Shown here: one piece after another, positions 8,065-16,997 of the stretch
Position numbering within the stretch: position 1 is the first letter of the stretch
Layout of the letters: each line of letters begins with the position of its first letter
From: Butyricicoccus_A sp963601915
GTDB lineage: Bacteria; Bacillota; Clostridia; Oscillospirales; Butyricicoccaceae
Direction: 5' to 3'
Assembly (NCBI GenBank): GCA_963601915.1
Contig: CAVCGL010000024.1
Coordinates: 1 to 34,816, forward strand
DNA length: 34,816 nt
Notes under the pieces: model-generated
The model's input: the letters and a program-made list of their open reading frames with translations, nothing else
Database searches by the model: none
Told to the model about the DNA's origin: nothing
Position numbers and translations under genes: made by a program

Positions 8065-9462
8065 TTATGCCTGCTTTGCCTCTTTTTCGCTTACCAATTT
8101 AGCATTTGCCTGCTCAACCTTCAAACGAGACAAGACAAGAGCAATAACAAGATTGATAACGGTCGGGATGACCAGATACATGACAGAGATCATCTGTACA
8201 CAGCCGGCAGACTGTACGGCTACATCATTGATAAATCCGCTTGCTGCCAACAGCCAGCCAGAAAGTGCAGTGCCAATACCGCCGCCAAGCTTCGTGCCAA
8301 AGGACGAGCAAGAGAACATCGTACCGTCGATTCGCTTATTCTGTGTCAGATATGTGTATTCAGACGATGCCGCAATCAGTGCAGTCAAGTCTCCCTGCAG
8401 AGGACTGATTGCAAACGAAGCCAGTGCAGAACAAACCAGCATCATCGGAATGCTGCCGATCATCGCACCAACGATAACCAGGCCGCGGCAAATTGTGCCA
8501 AGAATATATCCAACCAGATTCAGTTTATACATGCCATGGAGTTTCTTTACTAAAAACGGCGTGACAAGCAGACCGATAATCATCGGAACGTTGATCGCTA
8601 CAGCAAACGTGCCCAGGAGCTTTTCATCTCCCAGTACATACGTCATGAAGAAAACGCCAACGTTAATCATTGCGCCGTAGATCTGCTGGAAAATATAAAT
8701 ACCGCAAATCATGATGTAGTACTTATTCTTGAGCAGCATTTTTGCAGCATCTTTGAGGCTGTATTTTACCTTGCCATCCTCTGTCACCATGGTATCTTCG
8801 TCATCCAATTCCTCATCGGGAAGTTCTTTGACGGAGAAGCAGGAAATGGTATTGGAAATCAGTCCGATGATGGAATAGATAATTGCGACTGTTCTCCAGC
8901 CTGCTGCTCCACCGCCAAAGAAGGTTACAGCTCCAATTGTAACTGCCTGTACAACCATGCCGGTTCCGTACGAAAACATAAAACGAATCGAACCCATTTG
9001 CACGCGTTCATTTCCGTTCTTTGTAATCAGTGCGGTCAGGGTGCCATATGCCACATTGTTTGCCGTATAAAATACAGCGTTGAGAAGGGTATATGTGATA
9101 AAGAAGTAGGCATACTGCGCGGTCTTGCCCCAGCTCGTTGGAATCGCAAAGATTAAGGACAGGGTGATTGCACAGCCAATGAAATCATACAGCATCCACG
9201 GACGGGCACGCCCCAACTTTGACCGCGTTTTGTCGATCATCGCACCGAAGAAAATATCCGATACGCCATCGCACAGCTTAGACAACATCATCAGCGTACC
9301 AATCACACCAGCGTTTAATCCGATGGTTGTGGTCAGATACAGCATGACGAACGCTGCTAGGAAATTATATACACCGGAACCGGCGATGTCACCGGAGCCG
9401 TAACCTATCTTGTTATACCATTTTAAATATTTTTTCTCCATATCTCTTATCTCCGTTCTCAT
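8065..9462 (-). CDS. GPH-family sugar:cation symporter (lactose/galactoside type)
   Basis: This 465-aa, 12-helix major-facilitator protein belongs to the glycoside-pentoside-hexuronide family (MelB, XylP, LacS relatives). The conserved N-terminal GYGSGDIAGSGVYNFL, the Asp pair region SKLCDGVSDIFFGAMIDKTRS and the loop GRARPWMLYD match the family signature, where the DxxxD region binds sugar and cation. No C-terminal IIA domain is present, unlike LacS. Its ATG at 9462 overlaps the lacZ stop (ATGA). A second in-frame ATG at 9441 has a GGAG ribosome site and gives the more typical start MEKKYLKWYNKIGYG. As the last gene of the operon it most likely brings in lactose or another galactoside for LacZ. 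The exact substrate is inferred from context. Confidence 0.9.
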   Translation of the reverse strand: MRTEIRDMEKKYLKWYNKIGYGSGDIAGSGVYNFLAAFVMLYLTTTIGLNAGVIGTLMMLSKLCDGVSDIFFGAMIDKTRSKLGRARPWMLYDFIGCAITLSLIFAIPTSWGKTAQYAYFFITYTLLNAVFYTANNVAYGTLTALITKNGNERVQMGSIRFMFSYGTGMVVQAVTIGAVTFFGGGAAGWRTVAIIYSIIGLISNTISCFSVKELPDEELDDEDTMVTEDGKVKYSLKDAAKMLLKNKYYIMICGIYIFQQIYGAMINVGVFFMTYVLGDEKLLGTFAVAINVPMIIGLLVTPFLVKKLHGMYKLNLVGYILGTICRGLVIVGAMIGSIPMMLVCSALASFAISPLQGDLTALIAASSEYTYLTQNKRIDGTMFSCSSFGTKLGGGIGTALSGWLLAASGFINDVAVQSAGCVQMISVMYLVIPTVINLVIALVLSRLKVEQANAKLVSEKEAKQA

Positions 9463-11663
9463 CTCAGTTCCGGGATCAGCTTCATCTCAAACGTGAACGC
9501 CTCATCATCCAGACGATATTGTTCCATCAATTTCGGACCACAGCTCTGGGAACCAATGCCTGCCTGTGCATAATCCAGACAGAAAACAGTGCTTCCACAC
9601 GGAACGAGTTCGTAATTGTGGTTCTTTTTCGTCATTTCTTCCTGTGTATAAAGCGATGCATTGAATGAGAACGATTTCGTGCTCACAGCCGTCAGCATCA
9701 TGGTGTCATCCGCTACAACAACATAGTCGCATCCGCAATGGCTTCCATTTTCCTGTGGGCGAATATAATCTTCATGCATCTCCGCTACGGTATCGTGATA
9801 TACACCATAGCTTCCGGCAATGCGCTTATCGCAATAGCTTTCCATCGGGCCAATACCGCAATACGTAACCTGATTCAGTTCTTTCGGCAGGAACAGCCGA
9901 ATGCCAAATCGAGGCAGTTCCGGATAATTCATATCTCTCTTAACCTTCATATTGACAGTGACAGCACCATCATTTGCAATGGTCCAGACCGTATCAATAT
10001 CCATAAATCGCTGTACAGACGGGGCAAGCATAGACATCATAGTGTGAATCTGCACGCCGCTGTTTGTCACCTGATATGCAGTCGTATATCCACGCGTCAT
10101 ACAGCGGTCATACTGTGCATCCATCCATTCCAGCTTGATTTTCTTATCGTTATCCGTCGGCGCCCGCCAGATGTTGACATTCATCGGATGCATTAACAAT
10201 TCTCTGCCATGATATACCATAGACTGGAATACTCCGGTCAGCTTATTGTACACGTAGGTATACGATTTCGTCAGAATCGTCAGATAGCGATCTGACTCTC
10301 CAACCGTCGGCATTTCTTCCGAAGGAGCACCGTGCGCTGCCCATAGTTCCGCGCTCAACTGATTCTGTTCATTGCAATTTGGCAGCGGAATTTCGTCAAA
10401 TCCAAGGGCAAAGCCTTGTGGACGAATTTCTGTTCCGTGCTTTAATTGATACATGATCTTCAGGAAGCAGCGACCGTTCTGTGGGACTTCAATCGGAAGA
10501 TAGAATTCCGACTCTGTTCTCGGCAGAGTGGATGGCAGCTCTACGGTTCCTGAATCAACCGTCTTTCCGTCGCAGGTTACGTGATAGGTCGCGGTGCAAT
10601 AATCTTTTAGATCGACAAAATCCATATAATTATGGATGATTGCCTTACCGTTCTGCGCATCATACGAAGAGATACGAGCCGGACGATAGACATTTTTGTA
10701 CTCGATAACACCGGTTCCCGGCGTTCTGTCCGGAAATACCAGGCCATCTAAGCAGAAATTGCTGTCATGCGGATATTCTCCGTGATCTCCGCCATACCAA
10801 TACATTGCCTTTCCGTTTTCCGCAGTGCCTTTATAAATCGCATGGTCACACCATTCCCATACAAAGCCGCCGCACGACTGATCTACTGCTTGGAAAAAGC
10901 GGAAGTAATCTTCCAAGTCTCCAGGGCCGTTGCCCATCGCATGGCTGTATTCTACGAGTAAATACGGCTTGTCCGGAACGTCCTTCATATCTTCCATTGC
11001 AGTCTCAATGGTGCGATACATCATGCTGTACATGTCGATATTGGAAAAATCATACTTCTTTTTGCGGTTATAGTAGTATGAACTTTCATAATGCGTCAGG
11101 CGAGTTGGATCAAACTTCTTTGTCCATTCCAAAGCCTTTTCGAATGTGCAGCCATAGGCGCTCTCATTGCCCATCGACCAAATGACAACGCACGGACGAT
11201 TTTTATCTCGCATGACACAGCGCTCGGTTCGATCCATGGTTGGCTCCAGCCATTCGACATTGTCAGCAAATGGTTCATTCCAAACGGCAATGTGCTCATC
11301 CCAAACATCATTGTGTTCACAATAAATCTGTGAAGCACCGTGGCTCTCATGATCCGCTTCATCCACAACGAAGAATCCATATTCATCGCATAACTGGTAG
11401 AACTGCGGCGCATTCGGATAATGGCTGGTTCGGATTGCATTGAAATTATGCTGCTTGATTAAGTACAGATCCTTTTTCATCTGCGCTAAGCTGATCGTAA
11501 AACCTGTAACAGGATCGGAATCATGTCGATTCACGCCGCGGAATTTAATCTGTTTCCCGTTAACGTAAATAACTGTGCCTTCTACATGAATTTCACGAAC
11601 GCCAACGCGGTCTGTAATGACTTCGTTTTCTGTCGTCAGAATCAGAGAATACAGATGCGGATC
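9459..11663 (-). CDS. lacZ: Beta-galactosidase LacZ, C-terminal fragment (catalytic domain)
   Basis: The frame is open from 11663 and its first usable start codon is a GTG at 11534. It carries the GH2 TIM barrel: FRGVNRHDSDP, the acid/base Glu in VIWSMGNESAYG, the nucleophile Glu in LLVEYSHAMGNGPGDLEDY, and GGFVWEWCDH. A C-terminal beta-galactosidase small-chain domain follows (YNKLTGVFQSMVYHGRELL, NIWRAPTDND, YCGIGPMESYCDKR, CGCDYVVV). Together with the fragment at 11642-12481 it makes about 1,007 codons, close to full-length LacZ. The frame is broken at about 11645-11663, and residues expected between a domain-2 strand and DPHLYSL are missing. The start has no ribosome site, so a separate product is unlikely. 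If the lesion is real, the cell lacks this enzyme. Confidence 0.92.
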   Translation of the reverse strand, partial: DPHLYSLILTTENEVITDRVGVREIHVEGTVIYVNGKQIKFRGVNRHDSDPVTGFTISLAQMKKDLYLIKQHNFNAIRTSHYPNAPQFYQLCDEYGFFVVDEADHESHGASQIYCEHNDVWDEHIAVWNEPFADNVEWLEPTMDRTERCVMRDKNRPCVVIWSMGNESAYGCTFEKALEWTKKFDPTRLTHYESSYYYNRKKKYDFSNIDMYSMMYRTIETAMEDMKDVPDKPYLLVEYSHAMGNGPGDLEDYFRFFQAVDQSCGGFVWEWCDHAIYKGTAENGKAMYWYGGDHGEYPHDSNFCLDGLVFPDRTPGTGVIEYKNVYRPARISSYDAQNGKAIIHNYMDFVDLKDYCTATYHVTCDGKTVDSGTVELPSTLPRTESEFYLPIEVPQNGRCFLKIMYQLKHGTEIRPQGFALGFDEIPLPNCNEQNQLSAELWAAHGAPSEEMPTVGESDRYLTILTKSYTYVYNKLTGVFQSMVYHGRELLMHPMNVNIWRAPTDNDKKIKLEWMDAQYDRCMTRGYTTAYQVTNSGVQIHTMMSMLAPSVQRFMDIDTVWTIANDGAVTVNMKVKRDMNYPELPRFGIRLFLPKELNQVTYCGIGPMESYCDKRIAGSYGVYHDTVAEMHEDYIRPQENGSHCGCDYVVVADDTMMLTAVSTKSFSFNASLYTQEEMTKKNHNYELVPCGSTVFCLDYAQAGIGSQSCGPKLMEQYRLDDEAFTFEMKLIPELR

Positions 11664-12481
11664 TCATGCGTATAGTTTCCATCCTTCTTTTCTTCCGCGT
11701 CTGCCTCGCCAATCAGCGCACCGTGTTCATCGTACAGTTCCGCATGGGTTGGTACAGCATCGCCCAAATAGTTGAGACGAATACGGACATCTGCCGCATC
11801 CTGCTGCATCTCTGTCGTTACAAAATAGTCAAAAATACAGTTCTGCGGGCGATCCAGCAGATATACATCACGGAAAATACCGCTCATGCGGAACTTATCC
11901 TGATCTTCCAGATAACTTCCATCGCACCACTTGAGAACCAAGACTGCCAGCTTATTTTCACCTTCTGTCAGAAAGGCTGTGACATCAAATTCGCTGGTCG
12001 AATGAGATACTTGACTGTATCCGACATAAGCGCCATTCAGCCATACATAAAAGCAAGAATCGACACCTTCAAAATTCAAAAACGTTTTCGGTGCTGCAGG
12101 GTTCTTATAATACTGAAAGGTATGTACATAAGCACCGCATGGATTATTCTCCGGAACATACGGTGGATCCAGTGGAAATGGATACCGAATGTTGGTGTAT
12201 TGCTGATGATCATATCCGTGATTCTGCCAAACACTCGGCACAGGAATGCTTCCAAAGCCCTCCAATGCAGAATCACAAGCGAAAAACGGCTCCTGCAAAT
12301 CATGAATGCTGCTGTAATATCGGAATGTCCAATTCCCATTCAGCAGATGCATACGGTCGGACTGCGTCCGTTCCGTCACAAGATTGTCCATTCGCTCCGA
12401 TGCCGGAATATAATATGCACGATTTGGCATGGTGTTTTCATGCAAAACATGCAAATCCTCATAATGTCTCGGAACAATCAT
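11642..12481 (-). CDS. lacZ: Beta-galactosidase LacZ, N-terminal fragment (sugar-binding domains)
   Basis: The start is ATG at 12481 with an AAGGAGG ribosome site. The 279-aa product has the GH2 jelly-roll sugar-binding domain: LNGNWTFRYYSS, IPVPSVWQNHGYD, YTNIRYPFPLDPPYVPENNPCG, FLNFEGVDSCFYVWLNGAYVGYSQVSHSTSEFDVT, and YLEDQDKFRMSGIFRDVYLL. It then enters the immunoglobulin-like domain 2 and stops at THEIRICIL (TGA at 11642-11644). The rest of the enzyme continues in another frame. The last bases before the stop read EIRI in this frame and DPHL in the other, as if two copies of GATCCGCATC had recombined and lost the bases between. It lies 86 bases downstream of the ROK kinase. Confidence 0.92.
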   Translation of the reverse strand: MIVPRHYEDLHVLHENTMPNRAYYIPASERMDNLVTERTQSDRMHLLNGNWTFRYYSSIHDLQEPFFACDSALEGFGSIPVPSVWQNHGYDHQQYTNIRYPFPLDPPYVPENNPCGAYVHTFQYYKNPAAPKTFLNFEGVDSCFYVWLNGAYVGYSQVSHSTSEFDVTAFLTEGENKLAVLVLKWCDGSYLEDQDKFRMSGIFRDVYLLDRPQNCIFDYFVTTEMQQDAADVRIRLNYLGDAVPTHAELYDEHGALIGEADAEEKKDGNYTHEIRICIL

Positions 12482-12508
12482 GTTTCCTACCTCCTTTTTC
12501 CTGTTGCA

Positions 12509-12529
12509 AACACATCTACATCATGTGTT
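12509..12529. promoter_or_regulatory. Inverted repeat upstream of lacZ (candidate operator or leader hairpin)
   Basis: A perfect 7-bp inverted repeat, AACACAT-N7-ATGTGTT, sits 28-48 bases before the lacZ start in the gap after the ROK kinase gene. The size and symmetry suit a repressor site, or a small mRNA hairpin near the ribosome site. There is no T tract, so it is not a terminator. No regulator can be assigned. Confidence 0.3.
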
Positions 12530-12567
12530 CATACAAAATCTCTCTATCATAAACAGTACATACCTGT

Positions 12568-13056
12568 CTATTTCTTACCGTAAACTGCCATATGCATCGC
12601 GCCATACATACCGGCATCATTTCCCAGCTTTGCCAACGCAAACCGCGTATCTCGTGCTGCCGGGAATGCATATTGCTGAAAGGCTTTGCGGGTTCCATCA
12701 AGAATAATATCTCCCGCACGCGAAACACCGCCGCCAATGACAAAGATTTCCGGATCGCAAACGCAAGATACCGCTGACAGTGCTTTTCCCAACATAGTTG
12801 TCATATCATGAACCAGCTCATATGCGACTGCATCTCCCTGTTTTGCGCAATCAAAGATAAATTTACTGGTCAGATTGGGATTATCTCGAAGCATCGTCGT
12901 GTAATCATCACTGTGCAGCAATTTCTGTGCTTGATATACCAGTCCAGTCGCTGAAGCATATTGCTCCAAGCATCCGAAATTCCCGCATCCACACATTCGG
13001 TCGTTCGATTCACTATGTGACAAACACAATATTGTTATAGCCCTTGCCGCCACCAT
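12568..13056 (-). CDS. ROK-family sugar kinase, C-terminal fragment
   Basis: The recognisable part starts near 13020 with SHSESNDRMCGCGNFGCLEQYASATGL. CxCGxxGCxE is the zinc-binding signature of ROK kinases. The C-terminal ATPase lobe follows (SAVSCVCDPEIFVIGGGVSRAGDIIL). The ATG at 13056 is an out-of-frame codon inside the N-terminal coding sequence and has no ribosome site. The expected segment with the glycine-rich phosphate loop (GTGVGGG-like) and the GEIGH catalytic/zinc His is missing between this piece and the N-terminal piece. The two therefore represent a deleted, frameshifted gene whose product should be inactive. In a lactose operon the kinase would phosphorylate the glucose released by LacZ. 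Confidence 0.85.
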   Translation of the reverse strand: MVAARAITILCLSHSESNDRMCGCGNFGCLEQYASATGLVYQAQKLLHSDDYTTMLRDNPNLTSKFIFDCAKQGDAVAYELVHDMTTMLGKALSAVSCVCDPEIFVIGGGVSRAGDIILDGTRKAFQQYAFPAARDTRFALAKLGNDAGMYGAMHMAVYGKK

Positions 13057-13426
13057 GGCTCATTTCTCCCAATGCAGCTGCATTGGCATCATTCAGTACA
13101 ACGGTCGGCAGTTGACACAGTTTGGATAACTCTTTTGCGGCATTTAAGTTTCCCCATCCGTCAAGATTTACACAGGGTTCTACATAACTCTCATCTTTTA
13201 CCGCACCCGGAACTCCCAATCCAATGCCTTCGATCATCTGCGGCTGAAGGCCGTACATCTGCATATTGCTTTGAATCGCCCGCGCGATGTCCGGCAACAG
13301 TTGTTTGCCATGATTTTTGCTTTTGGTCGGAATTTCCCATCGGGATACCTGCTCTCCAGATGCGTAAAACAGGCCGATTTTTATCGTTGTTCCTCCTAAA
13401 TCGACGCCATATGCATACCGCTTCAT
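13013..13426 (-). CDS. ROK-family sugar kinase (glucokinase-like), N-terminal fragment
   Basis: The start is ATG at 13426 with GAGGAG upstream. The 137 residues contain the first phosphate-binding motif YGVDLGGTTIKIGLF (residues about 6-20), the GIGLGVPGAV strand, and LNDANAAALGE, whose Asp is the catalytic base of ROK kinases. The frame ends at IVFVT followed by TAG (13013-13015). In intact family members IVFVT continues directly as LGTGVGGG. The next recognisable residues, in a different frame, are the zinc-site region, so about 25-30 codons are absent. It follows galM at 20 bases, which keeps it in the operon. Glucokinase is the best guess for the substrate. Confidence 0.87.
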   Translation of the reverse strand: MKRYAYGVDLGGTTIKIGLFYASGEQVSRWEIPTKSKNHGKQLLPDIARAIQSNMQMYGLQPQMIEGIGLGVPGAVKDESYVEPCVNLDGWGNLNAAKELSKLCQLPTVVLNDANAAALGEMSHGGGKGYNNIVFVT

Positions 13427-13446
13427 CTAATTCTCCTCATCTATTA

Positions 13447-14487
13447 TTATTTTATTCCAAATTGAAATGACGTGATGTGGTCATACGTTTCACCGCATCG
13501 AAGAATCGGCTGTGGGAAATTCGAAAAATGAATCGCGTCAGGCGGATACTGCGTTTCTATACAAAATCCGCATCTTTTTTCATATTTTATGCCGCCTTTT
13601 CCTTTTGGCAGCGTGTGATCCAAGTAATTTCCGGAATATAACTGCAATCCCGGCATATCCGTCTGAACATCTAGTGTGATTCCTGTTTTTTCCGACCACG
13701 CACGAGCAGCCCATCGCAAACCAGTTCCATCAATCAAATAGTTATGATCCAATCCGCCTGCCAGCTCTATCTGTGAAAAAGGCACGCTCCATAGTTCTGA
13801 AAAGAAACGTTCTTTTTGTAAAAATAACGGCGTTCCATTCAACAGTTCAATATTCCCGGTTGGTAATCCATGTTCGTCTATCGGCGTATACGCATGTGCT
13901 GCAATTTGAATCCTTTGTAACCCAACAGGTCCAGATTGGTGTCCGGCTAAATTGAAGTAACTATGATTGGTCAAGCTGCACAGGGTATCCTGATCGCTTT
14001 CCGCTTGATAGTGTAAAGTCAATGCTCCGCCTTTGAGCCGGTAGGTAATCGACGCACATAGTGTACCGGGATACCCTTCTTCTCTGTCAGGACTTGTGTA
14101 CTTGAGAATCAGCAGATCGTTCCGTATCGTCGCTTTCCAAATCTTTTGGTTGAATCCAGAAATACCACCGTGCAAATGACAATAACCTTTATCATTTTTA
14201 GCCAAGCACACCTGCTTATTATTTAAGATGATATTCTCTGTTCGCATACGATTGGCACATCGCCCGACCATTGCGCCAATGTAACAATCTTGTTTTTCGT
14301 AATCTGCAACATGGTCGAAGCCCAATACAACATCAACTGGTTGTCCCAGGCGATCTGGAACGACAATTGATTGAATGATGCCGCCTAGCGATAAGACCGA
14401 AACAGAATAATCTCCATCTTGCATGCGGTACTGTCTGACTTCTTTTCCATCGTGCGTATAGCCGAACATGCTGTCTTTTATCGTCAT
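13447..14487 (-). CDS. galM: Aldose 1-epimerase (galactose mutarotase)
   Basis: This 346-aa protein converts beta-D-galactose, the form released by LacZ, to the alpha anomer used by galactokinase. Family features are GGIIQSIVVPDRLGQPVDVVLGF near the N-terminus, GRCANRM, the HLHGG turn (first catalytic His), TNHSYFNLAGH (second His) and, near the C-terminus, CIETQYPPDAIHFSNFPQPIL with the catalytic Glu. Length is normal for GalM. Its ATG overlaps the galT stop as ATGA, so it is translationally coupled to galT. No defect is visible. Confidence 0.95.
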   Translation of the reverse strand: MTIKDSMFGYTHDGKEVRQYRMQDGDYSVSVLSLGGIIQSIVVPDRLGQPVDVVLGFDHVADYEKQDCYIGAMVGRCANRMRTENIILNNKQVCLAKNDKGYCHLHGGISGFNQKIWKATIRNDLLILKYTSPDREEGYPGTLCASITYRLKGGALTLHYQAESDQDTLCSLTNHSYFNLAGHQSGPVGLQRIQIAAHAYTPIDEHGLPTGNIELLNGTPLFLQKERFFSELWSVPFSQIELAGGLDHNYLIDGTGLRWAARAWSEKTGITLDVQTDMPGLQLYSGNYLDHTLPKGKGGIKYEKRCGFCIETQYPPDAIHFSNFPQPILRCGETYDHITSFQFGIK

Positions 14488-15983
14488 CTGCCATCACCTA
14501 CATGCTGTACAAACCGCAAAAATGCCTGCTTGCCCGCTTCATCTCGCTTGAACACGCCTGCGTGCTCCAATACCTGAGAGAATACGATGCCGACTTCCTT
14601 TTGCAGAATGTCCATGACGTTTTCCTTGGTGAAGGTATAGCGTGTTTTCAGCTCGTTTGCCCAAACGGCATGAGGAGCTATGTGTTCATTTGCGGTCAAA
14701 TCCGTACCGAAAACCAGCGCGTCTGCTACAGCGGCAAGTTCGGTTTTCAGTCGTGCCGGAAGAACTGCTAAGCCCATCACTTCAATCAGACCGATATTTT
14801 CCTTTTTGATGTGATGCAGTTCTGCATGCGGATGATACACGCCGAGCGGGTGTTCTTTGGTCGTGATGTTGTTTCGCAGAACCAGATCCAGCTCAAACTT
14901 ACCATCTCTCATGCGCGCAATTGGTGTAATCGTGTTGTGCGGTTCGCCGTCGGTTTCCGCAAAGATAAAGGCATCTTTGTCGGTATATCCGCGCCACACG
15001 GCGAGAATCTTGGATGCCAGTTCAACAAGCTGATTATCATCGGCACTTCTCAGTCGAATAACAGACATCGGCCATTTGACAATACCTGCTTCGATTTGGT
15101 CAAAGCCCTTGAAGGTCAGCTCGGTTTCGATTGGCGCACGCTCCATGGCAAAAGTGTAATGGCCGCCCTGAAAATGGTCATGGGCAAGAATCGAACCGCC
15201 GACAATCGGCAAATCGGCATTAGAACCGACAAAATAATGCGGAAATTGCTTGACAAAATCCAACAATTTGCGGAAGGTTGCCGGTTCGATTTTCATCGGC
15301 GTGTGCTGCGAATTGAACACAATACAGTGCTCATTGTAATACACATACGGAGAATGCTGCATAAACCACTGGCTGTCGTTGATCGTCACCGGCATGATGC
15401 GGTGGTTTTGCCGTGCCGGATGATTGATGCGTCCGGCATAGCCTTCATTTTCTTTGCATAGCAAGCACTTCGGGTAAGCTGACTGCGGCAGCAGCTTAGC
15501 TGCCGCAATCGCTTTTGGGTCCTTTTCCGGCTTGGAGAGGTTGATGGTAATGTCTAAATCGCCATATTCTGTCGGTGCAATCCATTTGACGTCCTTTGCG
15601 ATGCGATCTCTGCGGATGTAATTGGTATCCTGAGAGAATTTGTAAAACCAATCTGTCGCTTTCTGAGGATCCTGTTTATATAAAGAGAAAAAGAGTTGCT
15701 GTATCTGACTCGGCATAGGAACCAAAGCTCCCATCAGCTCGGTATCGAATAAATCTCGATACACAATGCTGTTTTGTTTGAGCGCACCGGTTTCCAATGC
15801 GCAGTCGCACAAGTCGTTTAATATATCTGCCAAACTGCCGCTGGTTACCTGTTCCGGTTCCGTGTAGGCATCCACTTTCATGACTTCCAGCAGCCGGTTC
15901 ACTGCCCATACACGGTCTGCTGGATGGATAAGTCCTGTATGTTCCGCGTAATCAACCAGCGCCTTGATGCTTTCGTTTAACAT
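14484..15983 (-). CDS. galT: Galactose-1-phosphate uridylyltransferase, type 2
   Basis: At 499 aa this is the longer Firmicutes type of GalT, unlike the 350-aa E. coli type. It exchanges UDP between UDP-glucose and galactose-1-phosphate. Visible hallmarks are FYKFSQDTNYIRRDRIAKD, CLLCKENEGYAGRINHPARQ, HRIMPVTINDSQWFMQHSPY, and the histidine motif GGSILAHDHFQGG. The C-terminal domain carries GVYHPHAELHHIKKENIGLIEVMGLAVLPARL. The start is ATG at 15983, 11 bases after the galE stop, and the stop overlaps galM. It is part of a complete Leloir set with galK, galE and galM. Confidence 0.96.
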   Translation of the reverse strand: MLNESIKALVDYAEHTGLIHPADRVWAVNRLLEVMKVDAYTEPEQVTSGSLADILNDLCDCALETGALKQNSIVYRDLFDTELMGALVPMPSQIQQLFFSLYKQDPQKATDWFYKFSQDTNYIRRDRIAKDVKWIAPTEYGDLDITINLSKPEKDPKAIAAAKLLPQSAYPKCLLCKENEGYAGRINHPARQNHRIMPVTINDSQWFMQHSPYVYYNEHCIVFNSQHTPMKIEPATFRKLLDFVKQFPHYFVGSNADLPIVGGSILAHDHFQGGHYTFAMERAPIETELTFKGFDQIEAGIVKWPMSVIRLRSADDNQLVELASKILAVWRGYTDKDAFIFAETDGEPHNTITPIARMRDGKFELDLVLRNNITTKEHPLGVYHPHAELHHIKKENIGLIEVMGLAVLPARLKTELAAVADALVFGTDLTANEHIAPHAVWANELKTRYTFTKENVMDILQKEVGIVFSQVLEHAGVFKRDEAGKQAFLRFVQHVGDGR

Positions 15984-15994
15984 ATCTCAACGCC

Positions 15995-16984
15995 TCACTT
16001 TGCAAATCCATGCGGATGGTTTTTGTGCCAATTCCATGCGGTTGCAATAATTTCTTCCAGGTCAGCATGTTCCGGATGCCAGCCGAGAATGGTTTTCGCT
16101 TTCTCGCTGGATGCGATGAGCTGCGCCGGATCTCCTGCGCGGCGCGGGGTAATTTTTGCCGGAATTGGATGACCGGTAACTTTACGGGCGGCATCAATCA
16201 CTTCTTTGACCGTAAATCCGACGCCGTTGCCGAGATTGAAAATATTGCTCTCCCCACCGGCCATTAAGTAATTCATAGCGAGAATATGCGCCTGCGCCAA
16301 ATCGGTCACATGGATGTAATCTCGAATGCATGTGCCATCCTTGGTGTCATAATCATCACCGAAAATCGAGATGAAATCGCGCTGACCGTTTGGAACCTGT
16401 AAAATCAGCGGAATCAAGTGTGATTCCGGATTGTGCGCCTCGCCAATTTGGCCGGAGACATGAGCACCGCAGGCGTTAAAATATCGAAGCGATACAAACC
16501 GCAAGCCATGCGCTTTCCCTACCCACTTGAACATCTTTTCCATACTCAATTTGGTCTCGCCATAACAATTGGTCGGCTCGGTCTTGTCTGTTTCCAGAAT
16601 CGGTACGCGTTCCGGCTCGCCGTATGTCGCGGCCGTGGAAGAAAAGACAATCTTGTCGATGCCGTGTGCCACCATAGATTCCAGCAGAACCTTTGTGCCA
16701 CACAGATTGTTGTCATAATATTTGAGTGGATTGGTCATGGATTCGCCGACTAGAGAGTTTGCTGCAAAATGAATCACACCGTCAATCTGTTCCGATTCAA
16801 AGACGGAATCTACAAATGCGCGATTGCGAATGTCACCCTGATAGAATGTTGCTTTCGGATGTACTGCCTCAATATGTCCTGTCTCCAAATTGTCTGCGAT
16901 GACGACATCGCGCCCCGCGTCAATAAGTTCATATACGGTGTGCGAGCCGATATAACCCGCGCCGCCAAGTACCAAAATAGCCAT
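15995..16984 (-). CDS. galE: UDP-glucose 4-epimerase
   Basis: This 329-aa short-chain dehydrogenase-type enzyme interconverts UDP-galactose and UDP-glucose. It has the NAD motif VLGGAGYIGSHT at the N-terminus, the catalytic Ser/Thr region VFSSTAATYGEP, and YGETKLSMEK with the Y-x3-K pair. FNACGAH and FNLGNGVGFTVKEV are also typical of GalE. I chose ATG 16984 because GGAGGG lies seven bases upstream. The open frame extends to 17017, inside galK. It sits between galK and galT in the operon with no gap of note. UDP-galactose made in reverse could also supply glycan synthesis. Confidence 0.96.
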   Translation of the reverse strand: MAILVLGGAGYIGSHTVYELIDAGRDVVIADNLETGHIEAVHPKATFYQGDIRNRAFVDSVFESEQIDGVIHFAANSLVGESMTNPLKYYDNNLCGTKVLLESMVAHGIDKIVFSSTAATYGEPERVPILETDKTEPTNCYGETKLSMEKMFKWVGKAHGLRFVSLRYFNACGAHVSGQIGEAHNPESHLIPLILQVPNGQRDFISIFGDDYDTKDGTCIRDYIHVTDLAQAHILAMNYLMAGGESNIFNLGNGVGFTVKEVIDAARKVTGHPIPAKITPRRAGDPAQLIASSEKAKTILGWHPEHADLEEIIATAWNWHKNHPHGFAK

Positions 16985-16997
16985 ATCCATTCCCTCC

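Noticed and set aside
11666..12583. 305-codon plus-strand frame opposite lacZ
   Set aside because: It overlaps the conserved lacZ frame, has no family pattern and has no ribosome site.
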